From assembly GCA_014526335.1 (NCBI GenBank), contig JACTAT010000357.1, positions 62,001 through 126,000 on the forward strand: a DNA stretch of 64,000 bases. Reading direction: 5' to 3'. This document shows positions 38,040 to 51,200 of this stretch, in pieces. The first letter of the stretch is position 1. Every line of letters begins with the position of its first letter. The notes below the pieces were generated by a model. It saw only the letters and a program-made list of their open reading frames with translations, was not told the origin of the DNA and did no database searches. Position numbers and translations under genes: made by a program. Source of the stretch: Chrysaora quinquecirrha. Its lineage: Eukaryota; Cnidaria; Scyphozoa; Semaeostomeae; Pelagiidae.

Positions 38040-41000
38040 CTCTATTGTCACAAGATGATACTCAAATTTTGGAAAGCAAAAGTCTCTACCCGGTTGGGGG
38101 GGGGGGTACTTCCATTGTTCGTTATACTAAACGTGCCGCCCAAATGGGTAACTTTTTCAGCGCCAATTTCCCTACAAATGGGTTGATTTTTCGTGAAGAA
38201 TCTCTAGGCATGAGTAGTAAATATATAAAAACTTTTAGACATGCATTGTCTTGAAAAGCCTGATAGAAAGTGCGTCTTAGTTCAGCGCAAAGGCCTTTTT
38301 GCAGCATTTACAGTTGAATCAGACGTTAAATTGGGTTCAAATATTTGAGATATTGGCACAAATGGGTAAAAGTTTCGTTGTTCTTTCTATACATGAGTAC
38401 CACGAGTAACAGAATCTATCGGTAGACATGGATGGGTTTGGAAAAACCGGGTGGCACGTCTAGTCTCTTGAACAATGAAGTACTCCCCGGATTCCCTAAA
38501 CGATCACCAAAACAAATTCATTATCGTAATATGAGACACTATGATGAACATAATTTCTGCTTGTCAAATTATGCTTATTTTTTGCTGATCATCCTCTGAT
38601 AATTCGGGAATACCCGAAGAAGGACATCCACTAATCTTGGAGCCTTTAAGAATTGACGGATCTCAAGGACATAGAAGTTGTTGCTGCTCGCAAAATCAAT
38701 CAAGTATTGGTGTTGCATCAATCTACTTTAACATCCATAATGTTCAACGATGTCTCTCATGTCCAGATCTCTCAAAGGCTATGCAACAAATGAATGCAGT
38801 TTTCTTGCGAAATGATTTTAAGGAAGATAATAACTACTACAGATGATAGCAGTAACAGATTTTCTGTCTAATGCCCTAAAGGGTATATAAGAAATCATAA
38901 GAAACAACGATTGGTAGCGGTTGAATAATCCGAATTTTGATCCAAAGTAGCCAGTCAGTTAAGTACTGCAGATTTCGCATCTTGCGATCTGAACACCAAT
39001 CAGTGAGCTGGGAACAGTGGAAGACAATAAGATTAGCTAAAGATCCCCCTTGCAGGAAGCCCGCGGTATACGAGCTCAAAGTGAACCGAGACATCTTCCG
39101 CTCTGCTATTCGCACCAATTTCGATCCAGCTACGAAAGAAAACTAGTTTTGTTGCGGATCTCATTGCGGGCAACCATTTCATCATTTAAAGTTTGATCCG
39201 CATCTTTCTTGACCCTTTTTTTTTGATCCGTCAACGTGTGAACGGGAGCTAGAAGTCAGAGCGAGAACGAACTGCTACCCAGCAATGAATATTCGCCTTG
39301 ATGCAGACAGACTTGAAAACCCTAAAGTATGGGAAAAAATTATTCGAATAGAAAAGCAGTCTTTCATAAATTTGCTACCGAGCTAGACCTATTTATAATT
39401 CCAACACTACTAATCTTTTGTATAACTTCGGCCCCCTCAACAGAGTATTGTAGCAATTCTCATGTAATCGCAACTTTTTTGCAACTCATTTATCGCAACG
39501 CTGCGTTCGGCTATTACAAAACCTCTTATATAATCGACCCCCAACTGAGCCAATGTTGTGAAGAAAAGTTTCAGCCTGCATTCTTATTGTTACTACTTGC
39601 ATTTTCAAACAATCTCTTATCGATTCTCTGCGGTTTGATAACCAGTCCTCCAACTTAACTCCAATTCGAATTGAATCTGAGACTTGCAAAACATTCGGCA
39701 AGATGGTCTGTGAATCAGTTTCCTGATGGAGTTTTTTTTGCATATTTTGTAATAGGGATCGATGAAGACTTCTGTTTTACGTGCGAAGACACGGAGCCAG
39801 GAATACGACTTTGTATGACATTATCATGATTCAAGACTGCTTAGATTTACATTACATACAACTTATATACACTTACTAACGGAAATAACTACGGAGAGAA
39901 CAAAGGAACGAAAGAAAGAGAGAAAGTCCATACATTACATTTAACACGATAGAGAGGCTGTAATTAGGCATGCTGTCCTGCTACAGGTTTCACGGGGGAG
40001 GTACTCATATGTTATGACATACGGGACATGCCGCCGAACGGGGTATCGTTTTCAGACTTTCGATTCCAGGACCGGGTATCACTTTTCTTCTTCTGACAGG
40101 ATGACAGGCTCTTGCTTTTCTTGGTTTGGATCTGCAAACAGATCGATGTTGTGTAATTCAGACCATATGACGAGCCAAATTTGCATTTCTGAGGAAATTC
40201 CCTTTCAAGACAACGCTTGTTCATCCTAGCATCATCAGAAACCTTTTCCATCAGATATATGCAAAGGGTCTACTTTTCCGATAAATGGCTAGCTAGCTAC
40301 CATCACATATATGCGAAAGGTCTACTTTTCCGATAAATTGCGAGCTAGCGAATCTTTGGCCTTCACTTGCTCTTATTTGCCAGCTTTAGATCATGAAGAA
40401 AAAAGACAGATCGACACAGTCCTGCGAACAATAAAGGATTATTTTTTCCAATGTTAAAACGAAGCTTGTGTAGAACAGTCCAGGTCTTTCTGATCTATTT
40501 TAAGACTCGGGAATAACTTAAACCAAGCTCCTGTGCTTTAACGGCTGTTCCAGTGACAGTACCTGTCTATGTGTTGCGATTATTTCTATGTGTAATGCCG
40601 CGTGATCAATGGAAGATCAGCAGAAAAAAGCATAATAATCTTTTACAGAAGTCTATGGATCCTCTCTGACAGCTCCTACAATCCTCTTCATGAAGGCCTT
40701 ACTTCAGTTGGATGTTCATTGTATGCGTTTTTCTTATGTTTACAAACCATATGACTACTTTTTATAATTTACTTTTACCCCGATTGAGTTTTTCACAGTT
40801 TGAGACATGACATCATTATGACTTCATAATGACGTCAGAAAATTTATAAAAAAGACGTAAAAAGAAACAAAATGCTATAAATGTTCAAAGAAATGCCTTT
40901 TAACCATTGATAAACTTACAGAAGTCAAAACTAAAAGCATTTTGTAAATGAAATGCAATGTGGATTCTGCCTTACGTCATCAAGACGTCATGCAAATTAA

Positions 41001-41095
41001 AACCAGATTTTGAATTGCCAATATCAAAATTCATAATTTCCATAAAATTTTCTATCGATCCATATCAATTGCATAAAATTAACAGAAAAAATTCA
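38040..41095. other. Insert of unknown nature inside the LINE
   Basis: This 3-kb stretch separates the LINE endonuclease from its RT. I recognise no coding domain. It holds a poly-G run (38094-38105), two direct 40-bp copies of 'ggtctacttttccgataaat' with flanks (40252-40297 and 40304-40350), and a repeat F relative with 'gacatcattatgac' (about 40800-40990). Small open frames at 38937-39146 (plus), 39329-39658 (plus) and 39743-39486 (minus) are not supported as genes. Confidence 0.4.
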
Positions 41096-41099
41096 CGGG

Positions 41100-42935
41100 A
41101 GCTCATTTGGTGACAAAAGGACACTGAATATAATGCTTCAGGATCTGATCAAATCAACGCTAAATTTCTAAAAATAGCATATAACCAACTCACGAGGTCT
41201 CTAACTTCTATAATTAAAAATTTATATAACAAGGGAGATTTCCAACATTGCTTAAGAAGGCAAAATTAACACCAGTATATAAAAAGAATCACCCCTTCAT
41301 CAAAGCAAAATAAAAACCGATAAGTCTGCTGACTTCCTTCTCGAAAATTTTTGAAAAAGTTATAGAGCTACAGCTACAAGCCGTCATTGGCACTAAACTC
41401 TCGAATTTTCTTTGTGCTTATAGGAATACCTTCTCATCCCAGATTGCTCTAATAAGGGTAATAGAAAAGTCAAAACTTGCTCTTATAGCTCAGAAAATGT
41501 CGGTGTCGTCCTTATGGATCTTTCAAAGGCATTTGACTGTTTACCAAAAGACCTCCTTATAGCAAAACTGCATGCATATGGCTTAAAATCTAGTGCACTT
41601 GGACTCTTATGTAGTTACCTTTCAAATAGATTGCAGCGGGTAAAAGCTAATGGGATCTGTAGCACAAAGAAAATTCTTAAAATCAGTACCTCAAGGATCA
41701 ATTCTTGGCCCAGTTCTGTTTAACATTTTCATTAACGATAAATTCTACGTAATGAAAGATGGTTCGCTGTGTAACTTTGCTGATAATAATACTATCTTCG
41801 CAAACGCCAAAAATATTGGCGAATTTATACCCACAATCAAACTAGATGTGGGTTTTCAAAAAATAAAATGATTGCTAACCCCTCAAAATTTCAATCTATT
41901 TTGATCGGAAAAACAAAGGTGATATAAATAACTTTATTATAAAATAAAAGAAAATCTGGACATAATAAATACAAATGAGGTAGCTTTACTTGGAATAAGA
42001 ATTGATAAAGAATCTAAATTTGACGCACATATGGACAAAATTGCCAGAAAGCATCAAGAAGACTAAACGCGCTAAAGAGATTATCAAAATACTTAGGAGA
42101 TAAAGAAAAGAGAATACTAGTAAACTCCTTTATAATGTGCCACTTTAACTATTGTCCCCTTATATGGCTCTTCTGCAATAAAAAAAAGCAAAGATAAAAT
42201 TGAAAAATTAAGAGAGATCCTTACGTATAATTACAAATTACAAATTACAAATTAAACTACGAAGACCTTCTTAAGATTGATAATAGTACAAGTATTCATA
42301 TAAATATCATTCAGAGTTTGGCATTGGATTGGAGGTCTACAAAACCATGAATTCGCTAAATCCATATTTTATGACTGATTTCTTCAAAGAAAAAGACACA
42401 TCATAATCCCCGAAGTGAAAAGCTCTGAGGGTTCCTAAACCAAAAACGACTAAATTCGGAATAAAATTTCTAAGCAGTCTTGGAACAAAAATGTGGAATT
42501 CCTTACCAAACGAAATTAAATTAGCACGGAATAGACCACTTCAACTAAGGGCCTCGTTTTAAAAAAAAATCGAAAATCAGGTCATGGAGAAATTTCAACT
42601 TCAGATTCGAATTCAGCACCTTTTTTAAGTGATAAGGCAAAGTTTTATGCTTCTAGTCCTTAAGATATTGATTTTATAGGTGTTAAAAGTTTGCAATTCT
42701 ATAAAGGATTTTACCGTGAAACACGGTCAAACCCCTTCTAAGTTTTCAAAAATTTAATCGCTATAGAATCAACATCACTAAAAAGGTGCTGAATTCGAAA
42801 TATCTCTTTGACCAAATTTTCAATTTTTTTGAAAACGGGGCCCTTAGTTGAAGTGGTCTATAAGAAACGCTTAAAAATATTGACCAATCATGGTTTGCAA
42901 ACAATGCAGCTTGATGTTGCACTTTCTGCCAGCAT
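41100..42935 (+). pseudogene. CR1/L2-like LINE, reverse transcriptase part
   Basis: The plus strand shows RT motifs in order: ISLLTSFSKIFEKVIE-like (41330), AYRNTFSSQIAL, VVLMDLSKAFDCLPKDLL (41505), LKSVPQGSILGPVLFNIFIN (41675) and LCNFADNNTIF (41775), then the thumb and C-terminal parts (RLNALKRLSKYLGDKEKR, FIMCHFNYCPLIW, WNSLPNEIK). The catalytic FADD reads FADN and frames change often, so it is inactive. A MITE splits it at 42533. The A-rich AACAAATAAAAAA tail near 42985-43025 is a plausible 3' end. Confidence 0.8.
42534..42858. mobile_element. MITE family H, copy 1 (TA-flanked)
   Basis: Ends GACCACTTCAACTAAGGGCC and its complement, TA on each side (42532-42533 and 42859-42860), 325 bp. 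'cagattcgaattcagcacctt' and 'aaggtgctgaattcgaa' form further inner inverted copies. It shares its plan with 62854-63264. Confidence 0.85.
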
Positions 42936-43104
42936 TAAGTAGTTATATGGCTAATCTGATTTGATAAAGAATAAAAGCGAAAAAAACAACAACAAAAAAC
43001 AAATAAAAAACAAATAAAAAAAGAGTACTTCTACCATTGCTTATGTTAGTTTAATTTAGTCTTGAGTACTATGTCAAAACAACATTAAACAATATATATT
43101 ATTA

Positions 43105-43290
43105 TGACATTAAGAGCTGAAGCCATCTCTATTCAAAATATCACCGCCGAAACTGTTACTCGTGCTTTTGTGCAACGATGAATAGCACTTGTCGGAGTAC
43201 CATCGACAATAACAACCAATCAAGGGGCACAATTTGAATCAAACCTTTTTTTCGTCAACTCACTCAGATTCTAAAACTATTTAACCCGAA
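43105..43290 (+). pseudogene. Ty3/gypsy integrase core, continuation
   Basis: Plus-strand reading: AEAISIQNITAETVTRAFVQ, stop, IALVGVPSTITTNQGAQFES. It continues the integrase core broken at 37245, so about 5.9 kb of later insertions lie between. The catalytic TTDRG motif reads TTNQG and a conserved Trp codon is TGA. Confidence 0.75.
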
Positions 43291-43717
43291 AATTTATGGA
43301 CAATCGAACTTTTTGACCCTAAGCCGAGACCACGATTTTGACCACAATTTGACCCTAAATTTTCCATTAGTTGTCCATAAAACGACCATAATTCGTCCCT
43401 AAATTCTCGGGCTACTTTTCTACTGTATTGAAATCATGATTGTCCCTAAATTATCCCTAAACCATCCCTAAATTTAGGGCAATTGTATGTTGCGTATTGT
43501 TCAAGAAATGTCACAAGAGATTTCGAGAAATTATTACCATTTACGTACCAGTTGTCATTCTTAATAACTTCACAATGATAGTACTTTTATACGTGAACAA
43601 TAACACTATCCTGCTGAATAAGCTAAAAAATATTCTAAGTCTCACATACATCAAAACAATTACTTCGGTTGAGTCTAAAATAAGTTATATCAATCTTCAA
43701 AAATCATCAAAAATCAT

Positions 43718-44250
43718 GGCATACCGGAAAAGTGGGACCCGGGACGCATAGGTGGGACCCGGGACCCGGGACCCTAAGGTGGGACCTTAAGGTGGGACCC
43801 TAAGGTGGGACCCTAAGGTGGGACCCTAAGGTGGGACCCTAAGGTGGGACCCTAAGGTGGGACCCTAAGGTGGGACCCTAAGGTGGGACCCTAAGGTGGG
43901 ACCCTAAGGTGGGACCCTAAGGTGGGACCCTAAGGTGGGACCCTAAGGTGGGACCCTAAGGTGGGACCCTAAGGTGGGACCCTAAGGTGGGACCCTAAGG
44001 TGGGACCCTAAGGTGGGACCCTAAGGTGGGACCCTAAGGTGGGACCCTAAGGTGGGACCCTAAGGTGGGACCCTAAGGTGGGACCCTAAGGTGGGACCCT
44101 AAGGTGGGACCCTAAGGTGGGACCCTAAGGTGGGACCCTAAGGTGGGACCCTAAGGTGGGACCCTAAGGTGGGACCCTAAGGTGGGACCCTAAGGTGGGA
44201 CCCTAAGGTGGGACCCCAAGGTGGGACCCTAAGGTGGGACCCCAAAGTGC
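43718..44250 (+). repeat. MULE-2 left end: 13-bp tandem array
   Basis: After about 55 bases of unique terminus, about 36 copies of GGTGGGACCCTAA follow nearly without change; a few units read CCCCAA. The complement contains TTAGGG in every unit. Confidence 0.95.
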
Positions 44251-45261
44251 GATTTATTAAAATTTGCAGGAAAGACCAAGATAGGAAAAACCAAGAATAA
44301 GGACTTATTACAAATTGCGTATTTAATCTGAAACAAAACAAGTCAACAAACGAAACAACATAGCACTAATCATTAAGCTGAGTAAAACAGAAATCGTGGG
44401 ACGTAATTGACTACACTATCAGCGCTTTCATTCATCTGTTCTTTCGTTTTCGCTTTAAATTTATCTTAACTTGATTCTTTATTAAAAGACAAAAAGAATA
44501 ACGCTCGAGGCCTGGGGGAGTTCTAGAGCTTGAGGCTTTATTCTCATCGTAAAGGGGGAAATATTGACAGGATTTATGTAAAATCTTTCATAATTAATCC
44601 ATGCATAATCCTTTCTAAAACTCAATTTGCAAAATTGTTGATTTGCAGAATTCTAATAAGATTGCCAAAATGAGTTAAAGAGTAACACAAGCGTCCTAAC
44701 TGCCATCGAGAGAGTTAAACTATATTGGCTGCTCACTTTACACTGATAATTTAGGAAAAATTAGCTCTCCAGGTGTCCTTTCAAAACAAGAACAGGGATG
44801 GGATTTGCAAAAACGAATTTCTTTACTATATTACTGTCCATCATGTATCACCATTCACAATCGCTAGAAGAATAATATTGAAAAATGAAATTCCTTATCT
44901 TAGAAGTGACCTTCTATGTGTGGAGCTGGATCGGACGATTTTTTAATTTAAGTCTTTCTTAAACAATAATATTTACTCGACGAATTATAAATAAAATAGT
45001 ATCAACTTTGCAGGCGAATGCGCGCAAGAAGTTGACGGCTGTAACAATTTTTAGCGCTAAAAAAGGTCCTTACCTAAAAGGTCCTCTGAACTAAGGAGAG
45101 TTGAATACAAATCCCGGGGTACAAATATAATTTCGGTACAGGGCAGGACGCCCTATCCGCATTCCGCAACTAAGTCAAGTCCCTACAGAATACAAACAAC
45201 ACTAACAAAGAACTATGCTACTAAAAATAACGCAGATAGTTGCACAGAAACATTAAAACCT
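44251..45261. other. MULE-2 subterminal non-coding region, left
   Basis: AT-rich sequence between the left array and the gene's stop codon. It should contain the 3' untranslated region and polyadenylation site. No ORF is supported. Confidence 0.5.
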
Positions 45262-48200
45262 TCAATGGCATATATTCAAGGTCTGCAGTACTTGTCTGTG
45301 CTCGGGAAGAAGGAATGGTCTCAAATTCTGTGGAACGGCAATCATTTGTGCCGTGAACATCTGGTTGAAGGCATGCAAGCATGCAAAGTTGAAATGGAAA
45401 TACACATTCGTTAAATCTGAAGACTGAATTCGAGCTTTTGAAGTTGGGTCAAAATACCAGCGTTGCGTCTTCGAGACTACAACCATGTCTAATGGCGGGT
45501 TTGGATAACCATTTTCGTAGAAAGTCCCACCACACTGATAGCATTTGGCAACATTTCGGTGGCAGAACCTTAAGAGGGATAAAATATAACCATTTGCTAC
45601 AGGCCTGGGAAGGCCTGGAGGAGCAGGAACGTTATTTCCAACAGATTGATTTCTCTCTGCAGCATCTGCTACTGCAGTTATGACAGCAGCTTGTATGTCA
45701 TTTTGGCTTGACACATGCTTTTTAACTTGCATTTTGTGAACGTTTGCTGGCCCTTTCCTTTTTTTGCGTTGCTCTTGTTTTTTTCTGCCCGGCCTTGTCA
45801 TTTTTTTCCAACATCCACTAAACGTTTCAAAGCATCTGCTAAGCTGTTTCGATTGATTTGCTCCAAGAACACGTTTAATATCTTCTCTGTCCAAGCAACG
45901 GCAACTGTATGGCTGCAAACATTGAATGCTGAGGCTCTGAAACAAGCTTTTGATTTGCACGTCACTTTCCCTTTCTTAGCGTCGACGCTGACAGAAAAAG
46001 GCTCTGATGGCTTGGTAGGGTTTTGTATCAGGAACACATTACTTCCTGCTGGACCTCTTGTTATCATACCAGCATCTTTAAGTATCTTCTCTGCATCCCG
46101 TCGTAACTCCTCACAAATTGAGTCTGGAACGTTATTCAAAGCAAAGGAGGGCAGAACTGCATTTGACTCAGATTTATCTATAGCGACTGCTTCTGGCTTT
46201 TTCAGGTTTTCAGCCACAGGCTGAAAACAGTTGAATTTCTTGATAAAGCTGCAATTGAAAACAGAGACTTTCGATATATTTTCCAATGTTTTAGCTATAG
46301 AGCTGCATAAGGTTTTAACGACACTTTTTCCAAGGCTTTTGAAGCTGTTCTCGGTAGCCTTGACTTTCATTTGATAAAATTTAGTGGTGTAAATAAAGAG
46401 AAATGACAGGTAAGGCTCTAGGGGAGGGGGGCTCTGCTCACTAATTAGTCGAAAAACGATACCAACATAGAAAAAGAGAAATTGAAAATTGAAGCTCTAC
46501 ACTCCCGTAAAAAACTAAGACAACGCTATGAAGAAATCCGTAGGACAAGTTTCTGCTTGGCAAAAAATATAGAATAAGACAAAATTCGATGATGGAAGTG
46601 AGATTAAAAAAGTTTACTTTCCGTTCAAGAAACTAGTAGTGTTTTACAGCACTACTAATCAAATTCGATGCTCCAGAATTTTGAAGAACAGTGATATATG
46701 ACAGCACTCTTAGCGGCAGTTTACCCGAAGTCTTCAGAAGTTTCGCTACAGTACTTACGTTAGTCTCTTTGCTTGTCCACTTTTGTAGTACTTCTCTTCG
46801 CTCACTTCCAGTGACTTTTATACTTATCACAAAGTCTCCATTCACCTTTTCCTATAACTGCGAGTTTCAGGCGTTCCTCCTGGCAGATTACTTCTTCGTG
46901 TATCATTCTAACTGTTTCTTTTAATGTCAGTTTTTTTTTCTCCATGCCTCTTTTTAGCAGTCCATTAATACACTCATTTGCGTTTTGATTATACTCCATC
47001 GGTGGGTCACCTAATCTACACCTCTTTCTTACTTCGGCTATCATGCACTTCTTCATCAGCTCTTTTTTGTACTTATTTATGTAGTCAACGAACTTTGACC
47101 CAGCATCACTACGTTCTCGCCATCTTTGTTCAAGCTGAGCCCATCCTGTCTCGAAATCACCAGCACTATCTGCATCGAGGAGTCCTTTTACCTAAGAGAA
47201 TGTATACTACATGTAAAAATTGATATTAAAATACCGGGTAATTTAAGACGACCTTTCTAAATATAACCAGTAGGTACGATTTATCAATTTTCCCAAACTG
47301 CCTTAATTGTTTCAGACGTTCTAGATTATGGTTGTAGACATGACTTGCACTCTTCGCCTTCGGGTATAAAGAAAATCATCTTAAAAAAAAGAGTGATTAT
47401 TCAAATTAAAGGGGGGCCTTAAGTCTTATCAATATATAACGGTCACTGAAACTCTTTTCATGGTACGAAAACCAGTGTTAGAGAACATAGGCTTGAGGTG
47501 CCAACAGCACAAGACAACAACTAAGCAGAGCATTCACGTACATAATATTTAGGAATTCATAGTGGACGTCCATATTGTGATGTCACTATAAAATAAAAAG
47601 ATCTATCACCTTCACGTCGCCAGACGTTTTGCCAAAAAGTTCATCCATATACTTCTTGTCGTCTTTGACTTTCAGTTCAGATAGTTTGTTCTTTACGTTA
47701 TCTCTTACGTGAATCCAGCAGAGTAAGTGATCCGCATTGTGAAAACAAGCCGATAGTGCGCTGGATACATTCTTCTCCCCATCTGTGCCATAAGCTTTAA
47801 GTCCGGTAAGTCGTGGGTTTATGCGGACGATTGTACTTGGCAATGTGTAGTAGGAATCGAAAGTCTTATGTGAATGGATTAAAATGGGGCCTATCATAAC
47901 CGGACTTGTATCAGTGCCAGAAACACACAGCAGTGGATTTCGGTATGTCGATACAGTTACGTTATAATTGCAAATGTTGAATGTGGGGTCCACTCCTAGC
48001 ACACTCCAACAGTCTGATACACAGAATCGCTCTATATCATTAAGTTGACGATCATTGACAAGAACTACACTCAACTCAGGTGCAGTTCTAACCTCTCGCA
48101 CGAAAGCATTAGGTAGTCCAACCGACTGCTTGCACAAATCTATCATCTCTACCAATTCGTCTTTCTTATTGGTAGAGTTCGCTTTACGAGTTATGTCATA

Positions 48201-51200
48201 AATCTGTGTTAGCGAGTGGGGAATCTCTGCACTCGATCGGGCTTTTTCAAAACCTCCTGCACTTGCACATATTCTCTTAAATATACCCTTTCCTTTAAAT
48301 CCTTGCTTATGTAATGATTTGATTTCTGATCTTACGGAAAAGTTTGTTTGCATCGATTTCCGGCGTGCCTTGTTGCTCTCGAAGTCGACTTTATGCTCCC
48401 CATTGTCAAAGTAATACTGAACATACGCCCGTGGTAAAATCTTCTCGGTCCTAGCGTCTTGCAAAATGATTATAACTTTGTGGAAGTCGCTGTGTTTTGA
48501 GTGTCCATAAATAAACCTTTTTGCCAAATGAGTACAGCTTTTCTTGTCTGCCTGATACACATTCTCCTGTTCGATGTCGAAGCCAGAAGTTTTCGTTGCT
48601 GTTCTTTTCATACAGCAGTTCAAGTCCGTCTTGATGTCTCTCCAGTCGTTAAGTTTTGAAGTATCTACAATGAACTCGACGTTTTCTGTACATATATTGA
48701 GAGTTACTGCAAATCTTTGAAGGTGATACATCACTGAAAAGTAGCTGAACAGCCTCTAAAGTTGAGACTGGTATCGTCTTTCCAGAATCGAATATCGGGA
48801 GGGTTGGATCTTCATTATAAAATGATTGCTCTGCAATATGAAATGAAATTAATGCATCATTTTCAGGGATGGCACCGGAGCAGGATAACAGTACTATTAA
48901 AAGATGTGCTAATCTGACGGTTCGAGAAAGGACTACCGGCAAATTTCATTTTCTTTGCATACCCGAACAGAAAATATGAGGAAAACTAAACTAAACTAAA
49001 CTAAAAGATCTGAGAAACGGGGATACTCTGAAGTCGCCTGCTTGCTAAACTTTGTTGGTCATAGATAATTTCATCGACGACACTCACTGGATTTAAATGG
49101 GTGTTAACACTGTTTTGATCGATTTTGAGGGAGCAAATTTTTCGATACCGAGGGCTGGGGTTTTGCCCCCAGTTAATTATCACAGCAACCATAGGACCTA
49201 TGAAGCTCAGACCTTGCACAAGTACACACCCATTCTTTTTTCTTTCCAAAAATAGCATAACAATGGAATTACTCTGAAACTTTCTGAAGTCCAGTACTGA
49301 AGATTTTGCTCTTTACGGATAATTTCCACCGTTAATGTTAATGATAAATGTAAAAATATGAAATAATCAAAATATTTTATGAGCTTCTAATAGAATTCGT
49401 ACCTACAACTTTCTGTTAGTGTTGAAAGCAGGTGAAACTGCACAGAAATAACGAATTTCTCGGCTTGAATAGAATTTACTATATTTTGATAATTTTTCAA
49501 TGTTCGATAAAAATATGACGTCATATGTATTAAAAATTGCTGACGTCGACATTTACAGACTTAAAACAAATCAAATTAAAGCTCCCGTCAAGCCAAGTCT
49601 CTTGAATCAGTTTGTCTGTGCCAATTTTAAATAGCAGCACGCAAAGTCAATAATTAAGTGTGCATTTCATTTTGTCTCACTTGCTTTCAAATATGGTTGT
49701 GTGGTGGTCACGTGGTTAAATATTTAACAATGAAATTTTTATAATATGCTAACCCGATTAATTTAAGGAAAATTCCATAAATATGGCAAGGAATACTGGT
49801 CCAGCAGAGAGCTTAGTATATGAATAAACCAGGAGGCCAAAACCGCCCCCCGGTCAGAATAGGGTTAATTAGGAATGTCTAGCTTCTCCTGTTCAGTGTA
49901 ACCGAAATTTATGTGTAAAAAATGAAAAAAAATATGTGTCTATTGAATTTAGTTGCATTTCAAAACAATGCACTTAATATTTTAATGCAAAAATTTTACC
50001 TTCTTCGTATTGAAAAGCTGGAGGAAGCTCTTCGTCACTACTGGCCCCGCCTTGTTTGCTTGCAATGTTCTGTTTCACTTTAGAACGGTCTTCATTAATA
50101 ATTTCAATACTGTCGTCAACGCCTACTTGGCTGTCTTCTTCGGGATAAGTAAAGGGTGTTTCAATCAATTCTAAGTCCACGTCTCTCTCGACTGATCTTC
50201 AAAGAAGAAAATAGAGGAAAGTTATGAGTGCCACCCTAAAACTTGCTGAAACATTTGTTTGATTCAAAAATAAGGGGCCGGTTTTTCTAAAATTTTCTTA
50301 TATATTTACCTTGACGCCCGCGATGCGTGTGTACATTAGTACCAGTTTAGCCTCGGAAAGACAAGATACAACTCAGCTGCCTTTCCCGTGGCAACTTTTA
50401 CCAAATCAGCCTAGGCAAGACAAGATTCTTCCAAGAATTATTCTCTGGCACTGCAGTCACATGACCTCCACTGTGTAGGAGCTTAACTTTCGTTAGAGTC
50501 CGGGAGGTTTGTCCTCCATGGCTCCCTAAATCTCTCCCGGACTCTAGCGAAAGTTAAGCTCCTGCACAGTGGAAGTCATGTGACTGGCAGAATTTTCTCG
50601 CAGTTAAAAGTTAAAACATGACAAATCTCCTCGGCGGTCTCTGAATCTTGCTTGTCAAAGAATGCCAAAATGAATACAAAATTTGTAAGAAAGCGAATTT
50701 CCGTGAAAGAAAATAATGATAGTAAAGATCATATTTAAAGTTATTTAAGGTTTCTTCCTATCTCTTTTTTGATGTGCGCGAATTTAAAGATGCGCGAAAA
50801 ACTACAGGGTTTGTGCGCGGATTCAAAATGTTGGGATTTAACTGCATTAGAAAATAGTGCCGCGCAAATTTAAATACAGGAAAGGTATGGCTGCTCCTAT
50901 GACAGCTCATTGTTATGTCAGTTATTTAGAAAAGGTTTTGACTATGGTCCTAAGCACAAAGCAACATTAGATAGGTACCTTTCCATTGTAAGGTCAATTG
51001 ATTCAATCCTGGTTATATCTTTCTTGATCGTCATTTGTACCTGAAAACAAACACAGGTAAAGCATACAAACAGAATAGCGGAAGAGGTGCTGTAAATGCC
51101 ACATACAGTTTTTTCAATGTCGTCAAATGATTCAATAAATCTTGGTATATAGATGAAAGAATACTTTATAGTTTAGCTAAATCGTAAAATCTGCACTGTT

